From NCBI GenBank assembly GCA_033030425.1, contig JAUFSD010000014.1, forward strand, positions 930,001 to 994,000: a DNA stretch of 64,000 nucleotides, written 5' to 3'. The position numbers and the translations under genes are program-made. The notes beneath the pieces are model-generated. The model had not been told where the DNA came from. It saw only the letters and a list, made by a program, of their open reading frames with translations, and did not search any database. This document shows positions 21,829 to 34,246 of this stretch, piece after piece (within the stretch, counting starts at the first letter, position 1; each line of letters begins with the position of its first letter). Source of the DNA: Verpa conica. Its lineage: Eukaryota; Ascomycota; Pezizomycetes; Pezizales; Morchellaceae.

Positions 21829-22903
21829 ATGGCTATGAGGGTAATTAGCGTAAATCGTGGGTTTTTATGTAGACGGGGGAGGACTAGTGGGATTGTAGAT
21901 GCGCTGAAGGTTTTTACCCTACCCAACTTTTCAGAATTCAAGATTCTCATGGTATATAATAGGCATTCACTATCCCCGGCCAAATCAGATCTATGGCCAC
22001 CGAGGTCAGTTCTTCTGTCAAAGTTCTCTCTGTGGAGCCCCCCACTGTACCATCTTTTGCATACAGAAGACGTGAGACTATCTCTTTACAAATATAAAAA
22101 ATCCGCCAATATCTAACACATACAATAGCCCCCACTGTTCTAGCAACTATCTACAAATTTCCCTCCCTGGAGCCCTCCTGCTTCGAGTCCTTCCCATCTA
22201 CATTTCTATATGCACCCCTCCGTCGTGATATTCTCCACCGTGCCATTGTCTTCGAAGGCGACTGCCATCGTCTCGGCCTCGCATCTACAAAATGGCGTCG
22301 CCAAGTTCATGGCTCCTCCCATAAACTACGGCCACAGAAGGGCACTGGTCGTGCTCGGTTAGGTGACCGTGATTCTCCGATGTTGAGAGGTGGTGGTGTG
22401 GCTCATGGGCCTCACCCAAGAGACTTTTCGACGAAACTACCAAGGAAGATCTATGATCTTGCATGGCGTACGGCATTGAGTTATCGATACCGGAGGGGGC
22501 AATTGGTGGTTGTAGAGGGGGAACTAGAGATCTGGGAGAACGATAAAGGGTTGGCCAAGAATATTGTAAAGCAGAACGGATGGGGGAATGAGCAAGGGAG
22601 GAGTTTGCTGATCACAGCTGACGAGAGGCCAAATTTGAAGAATGCTATGGAGGGTTTAGGAGCGGAGGCTAAGGTTTTGACGGTGAAGGAAGTAGATGTT
22701 AAGGATCTTGTGAGTTTTACACTTTCTGCCTTGCATAATATCTATCTGGGCCTCTGCTTTGGGGCAGGATGTGATGTCTTGCATTCGCCAAGTACACAGG
22801 AAAGACTACTAACAAGTTATATATAATTCAGTTGGAAATGGGAAGGATTGTTATCGAAAAGGACGCTTTACTGTGGTTCCAACAAGAACATAGCGAGAAA
22901 TAA
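21829..22903 (+). CDS. YML6: mitochondrial large ribosomal subunit protein uL4m
   Basis: Four exons (21829-21909, 21963-22071, 22129-22709, 22832-22903) give 280 residues. Exon 1 encodes a basic targeting sequence (MAMRVISVNRGFLCRRGR). Exon 2 starts AFTIPGQIRSMATE, which resembles other ascomycete uL4m leaders. The uL4 core follows: TIYKFPSLEP, LRRDILHRAIVFEGD, KLRPQKGTGRARLGDRDSPM with its RNA-binding loop, PRDFSTKLPRKIYDLAWRTA, and at the end LEMGRIVIEKDALLWF. uL4 lines the polypeptide exit tunnel. The last intron (122 nt) is needed to reach the conserved C-terminus. Open frames that ignore the introns end early. Confidence 0.92.
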
Positions 22904-23191
22904 CCCTGTAAAAAGTTCAACAAGAACAGTATTACTCAACGTACACGTAAAATACAGTATAAAATCACATAGATTCCCATTACCCCCAAGAGTCATATTA
23001 TCTCTCTTATTTTTGCTTTTGGGGTACTTTGTGTTTCCCCGCGTTTGTGTGACCAAACTGTAGATTGATCATCCCAAAGTTGGAAAGCCGAGGCCCTAGT
23101 CAACGCCATCTACCATCTTCAACATCCCACCCCACACCTACATACCCGCATTTCCAGTCAAAAGAAACCGCCAGCCCTTCTATCTCCCCGC

Positions 23192-24938
23192 ATGCTGTTA
23201 AAGTACAGTTTCTGCACTCGGGCGACCTCGCTTTTGTCGAGATCACAAATAGCCATGCCCCTACGCTCAAAGATTTTGAATCCTTCATTTACACAACAGA
23301 AAAAAGTAATTGAGTCTTCCCTCATAAATATGGGGGAATAGATGGACCTGAAGACTAATTAGAAATTCTAATAGATGTCTACTTCCTCTCCAGTATCGGA
23401 CACCACGGAGCAGGATGTTGACCCTGCCGATGATGTTCTCTTCAATTCAACCTTTGGTGTACGAACTATTGAACTCAATCGTCCCTCAAAACTCAACGCA
23501 TTAAACAGGTCAATGGCTGAGAAAATCATCCCCCGACTACAGGTGCGTCATTCTACTACGATACGGGAGGGTGGGCAGGTATACCACGAGATTATTCCCA
23601 CTAAATCACAGCATCGATGATAGGAATGGGAGAAATCACAGTTAGCAAATATCATCATCCTTAAGGGTGCTGGTGCGGCCCTTTGTGCAGGTGGTGATGT
23701 GGCTGCTCTAGCAAAGCTCAACAAAACAGGACCCGATGGAATTCGAGAGTCAACTGCTTATTTTGGACTTGAGTACCAGCTTGACCATCTTATCGCTACT
23801 TACACGAAGCCCTATATTGCATTCATGGATGGGGTTACGATGGGTGGTGGGGTTGGACTTAGTGTTCATGCTCCATTCAGAATTGCCACTGAGAGAACTG
23901 TGTTCGCCATGCCAGAGACCAAGATTGGGTTCTTTCCAGATGTGGGAGGCTCATTCTTTTTGCCGAGGCTAGATGGCCAGATTGGGACTTATTTGGCTTT
24001 GACGAGCGAGAGACTGAAGGGCGTTCAGGCATTGTATGTTATTTTCCTACCGGTTTTTTAGCCGATCTTGTTCGGTGAGCGGATATTGACAAGGATTGTC
24101 CATCAAGGTACGCTGGGATTGCCACACATTACATTCACTCTTCAAGTTTGCCTGATCTAGAGGCTCGGCTCTCTGAATTGACCTTCGATGACTGGGCAAC
24201 CGACCGAGAGAAATGGGCAATTATCAATAGTACAATTGAAGAGTTCGTCACTGGTCTTCCAGATGAACCCATTCTACTCGGTGGGAAGCTCCGTGAAGAT
24301 ATTGATAGGTATGTGCGCATTTCCCCTCGCTCAATTTATAAACTAATCTCCCCAGCTGCTTCTCCTATAACACCGTCGAGGAGATTCTAGCTGCCCTCGA
24401 GAAACAGGAAACGGAATGGTCCAAGGGGGTCCATAAAACAATCCTCAAAAATTCACCCACCTCCCTCCACGTTACTCTCCGTCTGATGCGTCTCGGTACT
24501 GGCCACGAATGGACCATTTCAGAAGCCTTCCAGCGCGAATATGCTGTTGCCTCCCACTTTATGAGCCACCACGACTTTGTCGAGGGTGTTGAATCTCTCC
24601 TTGTGAAGCCTACAAAGGAACCATCATGGTCTCCTGCAACCCTTGGGGAGATAACCGAGGAAGACGTGCAGAAATTTGTCTCTCCAACCCCAGGAGACCA
24701 GAGATTAAAGCTTTTGGGGGATTCTGGTGATTACTTGAGCTACCAGCATGAAGGGATTGGACTACCGACAGAGTCGGAAGTCAAGAAATTTATATGGTCA
24801 CGTCACTGTGTCAAGGATGATGTAGTCACGCACTTTGTCGATGGGAGAGATGGAAAGGTAGGTGTAGCGGAGAAGGTATGGGACATCTTGCAAAGGAAAA
24901 CGGAGACTGGCGAGGATAAATATGTAAAATGGAAGTGA
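23192..24938 (+). CDS. EHD3: 3-hydroxyisobutyryl-CoA hydrolase / mitoribosomal mS47 (Ehd3)
   Basis: Five exons (23192-23305, 23375-23542, 23624-24033, 24108-24308, 24356-24938) give 491 residues. The enzyme belongs to the enoyl-CoA hydratase/isomerase superfamily and hydrolyses 3-hydroxyisobutyryl-CoA in valine degradation in mitochondria. In fungi the same protein is also structural subunit mS47 of the mitoribosomal small subunit (known for yeast and Neurospora). Seen here are GVRTIELNRPSKLNALN, KGAGAALCAGGDVAAL, MDGVTMGGGVGLSVH, and MPETKIGFFPDVGGSFFLPR with the active-site Glu region. Exon 1 supplies a basic leader (MLLKYSFCTRATSLLSRSQ). An internal start at 23255 (MPLRSK) is an alternative. 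It lies 288 bp downstream of uL4m on the same strand. Confidence 0.9.
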
Positions 24939-25696
24939 TATTAAGTAGACAGCGCTATCTAGCTGAAAATAGTATTGAACTTTGTACATCGTATTTTACA
25001 AGGAAAATACACCTACAGGCTATATTGTAAGAGCGGAATATTTCTCCGTTTATATAAGTTCCAGCGAGATGTATTCGGAATCCGAGCCAGAAAAAAATGC
25101 CGGGGGGATCAGCCTTATCGTGTTATACCCCGGATGTGATGGGTTCCGGAATACGTGACGAATGGGAGTTATGCAACTTAGATCTCATTCTAACAACGGG
25201 ATCTGTGCGCGTACTCTAAGGCGTTATTAAAATCTCATTACATACGAAGGCTAGTATGTTTCTATTTAATGCCCTGCCCCAATGTATAGCCCCGATTGAT
25301 TATAGTGTAACTATATGTATTCCTTGTTGTGGGCAACCAATGGGCCAAATTAGTTACAGTGCTACGCGGTAAAATCATTGACACCCTCAATACAAGCTCG
25401 TTCCCGAAACCTTATCATATTCTGTGGTAGTAACATGGCACTTAATGAATGTCAAGTGTTAATTTTCAAATCGTATCATAGTTAAATACCAACCCCATCG
25501 TCTCTACTGTCAATCCTCCGCGCGATCCGGCCGACGTCCGTAGCCTCTATGCTATGGTAGTCATCAGCGTTGCCCAAAAGTCCCAGCGACGAATCACGAC
25601 GCTTTATCGTGTGTTTTCCTCTTATCGAATCGAGTACTGAACAGGTTTTAAATTTTCTTGGCGTGCATCACTTACCGTGACAGAGACATAGGAATA

Positions 25697-25760
25697 TCAC
25701 ATGATGCGCGTGATAATGTGTATCACGCAGTGCTACTTTATGTTACTCTGTATCATGTGA
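25697..25760. repeat. nested inverted repeat
   Basis: An outer pair of TCACATGAT / ATCATGTGA arms encloses a perfect inner hairpin at 25708-25728 (GCGTGATA, 5-base loop, TATCACGC). It could be a structured RNA, a binding site or a decayed element. No function can be assigned. Confidence 0.5.
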
Positions 25761-26161
25761 GGCTTACCATAGAGCCTCGGAGAAATTTCCTACCTAGTAT
25801 ATGATAAATATAGATTAGTGAAAACCCCATATAAAGTACCAACACTTCTTACTACTCATTTATTAGCTAGCCATTTCTAGGCTAAGTCGGCATCTTGTAA
25901 AATCACCACTTATTATTATAGTAAATATTGAATGGATTTACTCCTAATTCCCATTTTATTTATTATTCTGCATCCCCGGGAAGAGGGATTGCAAAAAGTG
26001 AAGGAAAGCGTAACATGATATAAACCCCCCGGCCCCTAAAGAATATGAAACCCAAACGCCTATTACCTGCTGCCCATTTTTACTTACAGCTTGATTCATG
26101 CCATGATCCATCATTGTGTTCCCTGTGTGTAGATATACCCGAAAAGAAAAGGAAATCAATA

Positions 26162-26215
26162 GGAAAGGGAAAGGGAAAGGGAAAGGGAAAGGGAAAGGAA
26201 AGGAAAGGAAAGAAA
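26162..26215. repeat. (GGGAAA)n tandem repeat
   Basis: Five or more copies of GGGAAA, degenerating into GGAAA and GAAAA. It lies about 190 bp beyond the bZIP stop codon, so it may be in the 3' UTR of that minus-strand gene. Confidence 0.85.
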
Positions 26216-26400
26216 AGGTACACAGATTATTTACATGTGTACAGTCATTGCAAATCTAGGGAGGAAAATGTTGAACTCTGAAGCTCCTTAACCGCAAATA
26301 AAGTAAACCCAAATAATACATATCAAGAAATCAGGTCCTCAGCCCAAAAGCGGCGTCGCTTTTAACGTAGGAAAATCAGGGGGGAAAAAAATTGCTCTTT

Positions 26401-27909
26401 TCAAGGGCTCCTCCCAGGGTCACGTAATTCCAACTCATTCTCGAAATCGGCCATACCATCGCCAAGCATGCTATCATCGTCATCAAAGGGGTTCTCATCT
26501 TCATTTGTGCTGCTGCTGTAGTGAAGCCGACTCCCTTGGGAAGGATCCGCCTGGGAATTATTCGGTTGACAGGGGGCAGAAACCTGGTTTGAGATAGTTT
26601 TCGAGTTTTCCATCGACTCCATCGATTGCTTCGCACCGTTGGCAACCTTTGCAGCCTCGTTTAGTAGGTATGTCGCAATCTGGGAACAGCCGCAGCCTGA
26701 ATGCTTCAGAAGCATTCCTTTCAGTTGTAGTACCTCCTCCCTTAAACAGCTGACAATAGCGTTAAGGCCCTTAGCATTGTTCTGTACAGTGCGAGCATTA
26801 TGCTCCAATTCCTGCATCCACATCTTCTTCTTCTGACGACACTTGCTCGCGGCGACCCTGTTGCGTTCTAGAAACCGTTTCCTTTTCGCATCGTGGACAT
26901 CAGTTTCTAGCTCCGCTGGAGGTGGTGCGACATTGTTTTTCTTCGATTTACGAGTATTTGACGACCCACCCCTTGTTGACCCCCGCTTGTTCCGTGAGTT
27001 GTTTTTAGATAACTCGGACAAAGCTGGAAGCTGAGATGAAGGTTGGGGCAGAACCCGAAAATCGGAGCCACCACCAGACTCAGAACCATCAAAAAGGGCC
27101 GAGTTTTCTGCGGGAGGGGTTGTCTGGCCGATATTATTTCTATCATCGATGATCATAGTGTCTAGTGGGGACAGATTTTCTACTGGAGACAATTGAGACT
27201 GTGGGGGTCCATCGATGCTGAATTTGTCAACTGGTGAATTGGAGTGGGTTGAATTCGGGGGTGTTGGATTAGTGAGGTAAAATTGCTGCAGCCGGGGAGA
27301 AGCAGTGGATTGGCGTTGGTTACTATCAAAAGATGTCCCCTCCATTATATTCCCAGCCCATGCAGAAGCACCCGGGGATGCTGAGTAAGAGGAAGTCAAA
27401 GGTTGTTGGTGAGAGAAACGTCTATTTGCGTGATAACTTGCTAGCGAGGACTGTGATTGCATAGAGGTGTTTTCGAAGGGAGGGCGTTCCTGTAGTGAAT
27501 AACGACGGTCTACCGGTTGGTATATAGATGAAGGGATTATGTTATTCGGGTGTTGGTGTTGGGTAGAATGAAACCTTCTTTCATGCATGATAGGGCTGGG
27601 TAAGCTCAAAGCTGGACCTAGCGGAGTAGAGTACTCATTCCCGCTATTTTGACATCCGATGGACCTCGGGGAAGGTGGATTCAGACTGTCGATAGAGTTA
27701 TTCATTTTCTGATCTGGTATTGAGGAAATTGAAGTTGAATCTGAAGTTGAATCTGAAGTTGAGGCTGATGGAGTTGATTCGGCTTGGAGGGACGAGAAGC
27801 ACTGCTCAAACACATTCAACTCTAGGAAAGCCTGGGTGAAGAAACCCGGCGTATTCAAGGATGAAGATGCAGGTTGAGATGGCTGTGATGTAACTGCCAC
27901 GGCACTCAT
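26401..27909 (-). CDS. Atf1/AtfA-type bZIP transcription factor
   Basis: Uninterrupted 502-residue frame. The bZIP lies at about 341-400: basic region AKRKRFLERNRVAASKCRQK with the invariant Asn and Arg, then a leucine zipper (ELEHNARTVQNNAKGLNAIV, further Leu/Val heptads). The ERNRVAASKCRQKKK signature and a Cys-rich CGCSQI just after the zipper match the Atf1/AtfA/ATF-CREB group. N-terminal Ser/Thr/Pro-rich stretches contain many SP and TP sites, as expected for a MAP-kinase target. In other fungi such factors act below Hog1/Sty1 kinases in osmotic, oxidative and heat stress and bind TGACGTCA. The role here is inferred from the family. A Ser-Asp-Ser-Thr mini-repeat occurs at residues 50-62. 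Confidence 0.87.
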   Translation of the reverse strand: MSAVAVTSQPSQPASSSLNTPGFFTQAFLELNVFEQCFSSLQAESTPSASTSDSTSDSTSISSIPDQKMNNSIDSLNPPSPRSIGCQNSGNEYSTPLGPALSLPSPIMHERRFHSTQHQHPNNIIPSSIYQPVDRRYSLQERPPFENTSMQSQSSLASYHANRRFSHQQPLTSSYSASPGASAWAGNIMEGTSFDSNQRQSTASPRLQQFYLTNPTPPNSTHSNSPVDKFSIDGPPQSQLSPVENLSPLDTMIIDDRNNIGQTTPPAENSALFDGSESGGGSDFRVLPQPSSQLPALSELSKNNSRNKRGSTRGGSSNTRKSKKNNVAPPPAELETDVHDAKRKRFLERNRVAASKCRQKKKMWMQELEHNARTVQNNAKGLNAIVSCLREEVLQLKGMLLKHSGCGCSQIATYLLNEAAKVANGAKQSMESMENSKTISNQVSAPCQPNNSQADPSQGSRLHYSSSTNEDENPFDDDDSMLGDGMADFENELELRDPGRSP

Positions 27910-28400
27910 GGTAGTATTTATAGTTGGTGTGTGGGAATGAGGGCCTAAAACTAAATGGCAATCTTTGGAAGCCTAACTTAGAGGAAACACACCAGACAAG
28001 AGATCCACTTAGAATAGTGGGGGGGAAAGTCGGAAAAGATGTAATGGGGGGGTTTAGCGCGAGGAATTGGGGAAGATATTTCCCCAAAGCTAGGAAGTCT
28101 TCCACCAACTTTGGAATGACGGTGATGACTATGACGAGCACAAAGAACTTTAGATAGCGGCTTCCGAGGGCAAAAAGATCTGGTGGAGCCTAGCGGAGGT
28201 TTACGGCGAAACCAAAGTCAGAGGAAGGCTCGCTTTTCTTAAACTGTCGCGGAATATGGGATGAATGGCCTCAAAATCTTCCTGTGGAAGCAGCAAAAAA
28301 TTGGTGAGGATGGTGACTATACGGCAAAAATTGTGTGGAATGTAATTCTAAAATTACGATCACCAACACGCTAGAGAATAGGTCTGATAGTTATAGTGCT
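27910..28400. promoter_or_regulatory. upstream region of the bZIP gene
   Basis: The 490 bp before the bZIP start is G/A-rich on the plus strand (C/T-rich on the gene's strand), typical of a long fungal 5' UTR or promoter. Open frames here have no family features. Confidence 0.4.
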
Positions 28401-28403
28401 AAA

Positions 28404-28537
28404 GATGGAGGTAGTGGAGTAGCTGGAGTAGTAGAAATGGTAGTGGAGTGGTAGTGGAGTAGTGGTAGTGGTAGTGGTAGTGGTAGTGGTAGTAGCGGTA
28501 GTAGTAGTAGCAGCGGTGGCAGTGGTGGTCGTGGTGC
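28404..28537. repeat. imperfect (GGTAGT)n microsatellite
   Basis: About 130 bp of GGTAGT / GTAGTG units with interruptions, about 0.5 kb upstream of the bZIP start. The most regular part is around 28460-28500. Translation of the minus strand gives only poly-Thr and is not a gene. Confidence 0.85.
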
Positions 28538-30480
28538 TTTGTTTTAATGGAAGCAGAGGTTTGGAAGGGGGTGGAGTGAAAAGAAATATGTCGACTGGCA
28601 ATATGGGATGTTGGTGGTGATGGAAATGTCTAGTTATGTAGCCACTTTCCTGCTTTTACAGGAACTGCGACTGACTGGGACTGGAACTCGAACTGCAATA
28701 GTACAAAAGTCTCACAGGTCTAGCCCATTAATTCATTAATGTGAATCTCATCCTCGTCAATCTGCCCTCGCAATGGGCATCCGCGATCTGCATCCCGCTG
28801 GTGCGGGCACCTCTATCATACCAAACTCTATAGCTTACGTACGGTGATGCCATAGTCGAAGCTCGCTACGACTCGCCGTGTTTTAGCGCACGCGTCAAAC
28901 GGGCTACCTATGCTATGTACGGTGGTTTGCGGGGGACTACCAGAGTAGAGTATGGAAAACATATTTCTAGCTAAAATTATCCCTTGCGGTGGACGGGGCA
29001 CATTCGAGCCACACCCCATGCAGCTTGGGTAGTGGGTAGTGGTGTCCACCTTGTTTTGGTGCACGGCCGCTATGGTCGACTTGACAGGTGAAAGGTACGG
29101 AAAAAACATCCGTCCAGTGACTATCAAGCACCTATCCACATCCGGGCCTTTCATCGTCGATGAAATCGGATTCACTGATTTCCTGGGTGCATTAGAGTAG
29201 CGCCCCCTGTCCGCATCCAACCGCACTAGGAAACGCATTTGGTTGGCTGGAAACCCACTGCCGCCGTTTTCCTCTCACACCCACAACTCGTTCATGACGA
29301 GGCTCGGGAGGCCACTTTTGGTTTGACACCACACCTTGGGAGGCCTCTTCCGTTGAAAGGGAGCTACTCCCCAAGTACGAGGCGACAATCTCAGCCCTAG
29401 AATCCGTCGCTTCTTATATTCATGAGTATCAGGTGAAACTTCTATACGACATAGCTGTATTATAGTGCCTTACGGTTTATTTAGAGGGTTAGGGTAGCAC
29501 CGTTAACAGCTGCCGAACTCCGCTGAAACTGTACAGTTGAATGAATGGTACACGAAATAAATATGCCAAGCTTTCAGCGCTGCCTTTTCAAGCTGCTTTC
29601 ACAAGCCAATCAGGCTACATAAAGTGCAACTTCCGTGCTGGTATATTCTACAGAGCTGAACTGTATCTCCACACCACACCGGCAACTGTGCTTCTTTCTC
29701 TGGGGTTAAATGTTCCTGGGTGAAATCCCTACCTGCCAAAAACAAAAAATACAGGCCAGAAAACTAATTAAAAAGCATTTCCCGTTAGAAACTTCTTTGG
29801 GGTTCGAAAATTATCTTCTGTGCCGCCGCTCTTCCCGTTCTCGAGAGTGCCGAGTGAGCGGTAACCTGCAGCAGTAATCGTTGCGCACTACTGGACTCCA
29901 AATCTAAGACTATCCTTTTGGCCTGTAGTACTGCCCGCCGATACGCGAGTATGCACTCTTCTTGATAGGTAGAAGACAGTATGTGGTTCTCAAGTAGTAG
30001 CGTGCCTTGTTCTCACATCTGACGTGCGCAAAATCTAATGGACAAGAGTGCCCAGATTCAAGTCACACGGGCGGAGTCATATTGGTACTTTTTTAAAGTG
30101 GGAATTCCTAGGGAATTTCGAGGTTTTCGACCCACCTCGAGGAGCAGGAACAGTTCACAATATGTGGCGGTGCGGTCTTGAACTGTGTTCCTTGTTTCCT
30201 CAGCAATGCTTTCTTTTCTTATTATACGGACGGAAGGTAGTAAAGTTTAACCGTGGCCTCCCCACCTGTTGCAGCCACCCAGCCTCTCCCCAGCCAATCC
30301 CAAAGGGCACCCGCCAGGAAACAAGAAGAAATCTGTGGAACCACCAAGCCAGACCGCCCCGCTGGGGCCACCTCTACGCAAAAACGAGACGTGGCGTCTC
30401 CGCGGTATCACAGCAACTACCTCTAATTCAAGGAACTTGTAGAAGTTACCCGTCGGGTCCGAGACATAATCAATATTAGA
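28538..30480. other. GC-richer intergenic block, no recognised gene
   Basis: About 1.9 kb with base composition closer to coding DNA than its flanks. It carries several open frames of 60-143 codons (28828-29238 minus, 30048-30479 plus). None shows a domain, intron logic or a plausible start context that I recognise. It could be a decayed gene or transposon, or a non-coding transcript. Left unassigned. Confidence 0.35.
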
Positions 30481-33400
30481 TAGCGAACTCCGCCGGCACC
30501 GAAATAAGAGGTATCTTAAAGCGAAAAAGGTTTAAGCAGCTCGGGTGGGCAACTGGCTAGTGCTTATGATACCTAGAAATACTGGAACGAGGTGGGGCCC
30601 GATGGCCTGGTCAAAGACATAGAACTTACCATCACAAAATATAGACACGTAAAAGCAATCAGATTGCCTGCGCATATACCCTAGCTTTTTTTAAAGAACT
30701 TGAAAATAGTGGTGTGAAGATAGCTAGCTAAAAGTCGCCGGTGTATTAGGTCGAGGCGAATAAGATCTATTACCAGCAAAAAGAAATTTCGTCTGCCTTC
30801 TATGCCGACATGTAGTTTTACACTTTGAAACTGGCCTGATATTATCAATACCCTGTCACCTCGGAGTGTGCCAACTACATCTACCTCTCGCGGATTTTGG
30901 CCGAGGCCTAAAGATATCCCAACTCTTTAGTAGAAAACTCCTTCGCCTTGGGACGCAATACGAGTACTAGTAACTATACTTAGTTGAAGTGATTATATAG
31001 CTACTTCACTACGTATCACGTGGCAAGAGCAAAATGATGTGCATTATAAGCCGCATAAATCTTGTCTTCTTCCCTCCCACTCGTGTATCGAGTACATGGC
31101 GGTAGATCCCAAATCTGACAATTCTGCTCCCAAGAGATCCAATGTGTGGTGCTGATCTCTAATTTCAAGATCCAGTTTATGATCATCATTTTCAGCCACA
31201 CTAACCCAGCCTAAGTTTCTGCGCCTAAGCCTACTACTGCCTGTAAGCCCTCCTGTAAGTTAGAAGGGGAAAAGCCCCCACATACTTATCAGTGAAAATT
31301 TGTTGAAACGTAACAGGGTCACGGATATGAGTAGTCACAGAAATATACGTACGTACTGTATTATATCATATCATTGTGATTCACTATATTCTGCTATATT
31401 TCTTTGCCTCACAGATCTTTAATTTCCTTTCATCATATCCCAATACTTTAATTCTAGTCTGAGTATAGTACCTTAACTTACTTCAAATAGGGTACACCTT
31501 TAGTTCACCCAGGGCGAACTATTAATTCGTACAACCTGTCGCAGAAGATCTGCTAATCGATTTTAGCTACATAAATTAACGACTCTCTATTTCACAGAGG
31601 TTGTCTAATCAGGTTTTCTGATGTCGAGCTATCCCTGCTGCCCAGTTCTCAAGTATCTTGGCAGCGCCCTGGGAGCGGGATATCCCGTCATATGATACCA
31701 GGAGGTCTAAATAAGGTTTGGCGCTTTGAACCATGGCGTTTGTCTCGAATTGCGGGATATACCGGTATTATAGTTCAGTTGGGATACGGTCTCACAAGAT
31801 TCATAAAGCGGATAACCCCGCTCCGCACCCTCGACCCGAGTACTCGGGCAGGAAAAAGAACCTAAATGCCCTTTCTAATGCCGATTCCTGATTCGCTTCA
31901 ATGTTGCAGACTTGTGGGTTAGTTAGCCAGCTTCAGACCCCTCTTTTATACAGTACATGCCCCTCACTGGAAGTGTGGGTGTATTTCTCTTAAGTTTGGA
32001 TGTAGCTAAGCTTTGGCAGACCTAGTTCCACTAAACTAGGCCCCCCATGGATCTCTAGGCCTATAAAAGTCTTAGGAGGACAAATTATAAATAAATAGAT
32101 TTAGAATGATATTGTAGCCCCTATATATAGGAAATTAGGGATGGAGCTATTTTACAGGAGTTACGAATCTTATGTAAGTTGACTTACAACATGGTTTTAG
32201 TTTAGTATAGTATATAACATACCCTGGGGCAAGTTAACCTACCATCCTTTAAACCGTCACACGCAACCGTTTGGGACCGGTTGTTCAATGATATACCACA
32301 ATACCTCTAGATATACAAGAATTATGCTAGAAAATTCAATGGGTTATATAGCTAGTGGTTGGGTAGTATGGCTGGAAAATCGGGGGTTGTGGAAAAGACC
32401 GGTCCGGCTCGGGACCGTTAACAGTCTAAGGGATAGTACCTGTCTAGCCCTACTTCGAGGTTATTCGGAGCGTATAAAATATTTAGAGACAGTAATAAAT
32501 TAACTCTACCTAGAGCACCTGATGTAATAATTGTACCTTATGTTGCCTAACTATCGATCCTGCTACCGCGATATAGATAAATCGTTAGTATAAACCTAGG
32601 TCAACCCCAAGAGCATAAACTTAAAAACTACTAGTACTTATATATATTACAGTTCTATTGACTCTTAGCTATATATTCTATCGAGCTGAAGAATGGTCTA
32701 TGCCTTGAGATTCATCGTCCTTGTGTACCGCTGCTATGTCTTGAGTTTACCTACCTCTTGATCGAGCCTCACTAGTTTAGCTATTTGTCAGAGGATTTAT
32801 ATAAAAGTCTAACTTCTCTAGCTTGAATGTCCTAGGGATTTAATTATGCTAGGGCGGGAGGGTTATCGTACGAAGTAAACCCCTCAGAATAATTAGTCAT
32901 GAAAAATCACTCGTATTTAGTCAATACCTTACATCATAACACCTAGCAAGCCTTATGAGGTAGATAAGGATCTTGAATTTAGATAAGTAATATACTTAAC
33001 TCTAACCTACTCGAACATTAGAGAAACAAGTGTAGGTGCTTCTCTTCTATATAGAAAAGTGTATGGTCATAAGAACATAGTATGACGCCCACGATAATTT
33101 TATGGAGTACAGTATGTTAGTATGTTACATACGTATATATAGATATTTCTATAGACTATAAATTAATGACTAGGTTCACGGATCGTAGGACAGTATTTAA
33201 ATAAGTTATGATTTATGTAACTACCATTTGCTCTAGTAAAGATTGGAATCTTAGGACCTATTTCAAGTATTTTTGTCTATAAAACATGCTATGGGAAACC
33301 TTTTAGGTACTGTTGTAATAATACTATAGCTAGCATACACGACTCTGCTATTTTATTAGATATTTTGAGTTCCCCTAATTATGGGTAAAATCATATTATA

Positions 33401-34246
33401 TAAAGCATACACGTGTCACTAGAGGAATAAAATTTAATATTCTAGAGTTTTAGCTAAATTTTCTTTCGAGCTATATTGCTTTTATAATACCCGGGATTTA
33501 AAGTCAGGAATTTACAAAGGCTACATGTACGTACGTCTAATATAGTTACCCTGACTAATAGTGTTCTCAAATAGTGTTTGATAATTAGTTCTCTAGAAGC
33601 TAACCGAGTAAATCAATCATTCAGGTCTTGGCCACGTAACATCGTACGCCTATATGTATATTGGGGTCGCCATGGTCCACTAGTCAAAATTACCTACTTA
33701 TTATTTATTTAGAGGCCTAGGAATCAATATCTGTGCCGTTTGTGGATAAACCAAGAGGCTAGGTGATTTATTAAGGACCTAATATCACATGATATTATTT
33801 ATCCATTTATTAGCTATGTATGCCATAAGTTCATCTCTAGGGACTATGAGTGTAGTAACTCGATACCATTGGCACGCTTGAAAACGTGGGACCCCAAGAA
33901 ATTCACTAGTAGGTATGGCCTAGAATTAAAGTTCAGCCAGACTAGCTCAATAATTTTCTTCCATAGAAGCCCCCCTTAGTGTTTTTGCTAGTCTCTCCAT
34001 TCTACATAGTATTCAGCATTTCCTCTGCAGCTATTTCATAAATATAAACTTGATACAATTTACCTCTCTTGAATAGCACATCATATGCTCTACTAGCACA
34101 GCCTGAAATATTTATATTTATATTTACGTCACAAAAATCCCACGGTTTACTGTTATATCAGGATTGGCTCGCTCGACTCAAAAAAATAGCTCTACAGTAA
34201 TCCGCGATACCTCCTTTGACCCTAAAGGCAGCACCAGACAAGAAAA
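30481..34246. other. AT-rich gene-poor spacer
   Basis: About 3.8 kb rich in TA, CTAG and ACATGT motifs, with no open frame worth keeping. It includes the head-to-head element ends at 31834-31870. Confidence 0.5.
31834..31870. mobile_element. element ends meeting head to head
   Basis: The 14-bp palindrome CCCGAGTACTCGGG is followed by CAGGAAAAAGAACCTAAATG, which resembles the terminus of the element at 17354-17490. GACCCGAGTA to the left matches the other end of that element in reverse. Two ends thus appear to share one TA, perhaps from an insertion beside or into an older copy. Both copies look partial. Confidence 0.45.

Larger units (their letters stand above)
24939..26400. other. spacer with hairpin and GGGAAA repeat
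   Basis: About 1.5 kb between convergent genes EHD3 and the bZIP. It holds a nested palindrome at about 25697-25760 and a GGGAAA tandem repeat at 26162-26215. No gene is supported. Confidence 0.55.
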
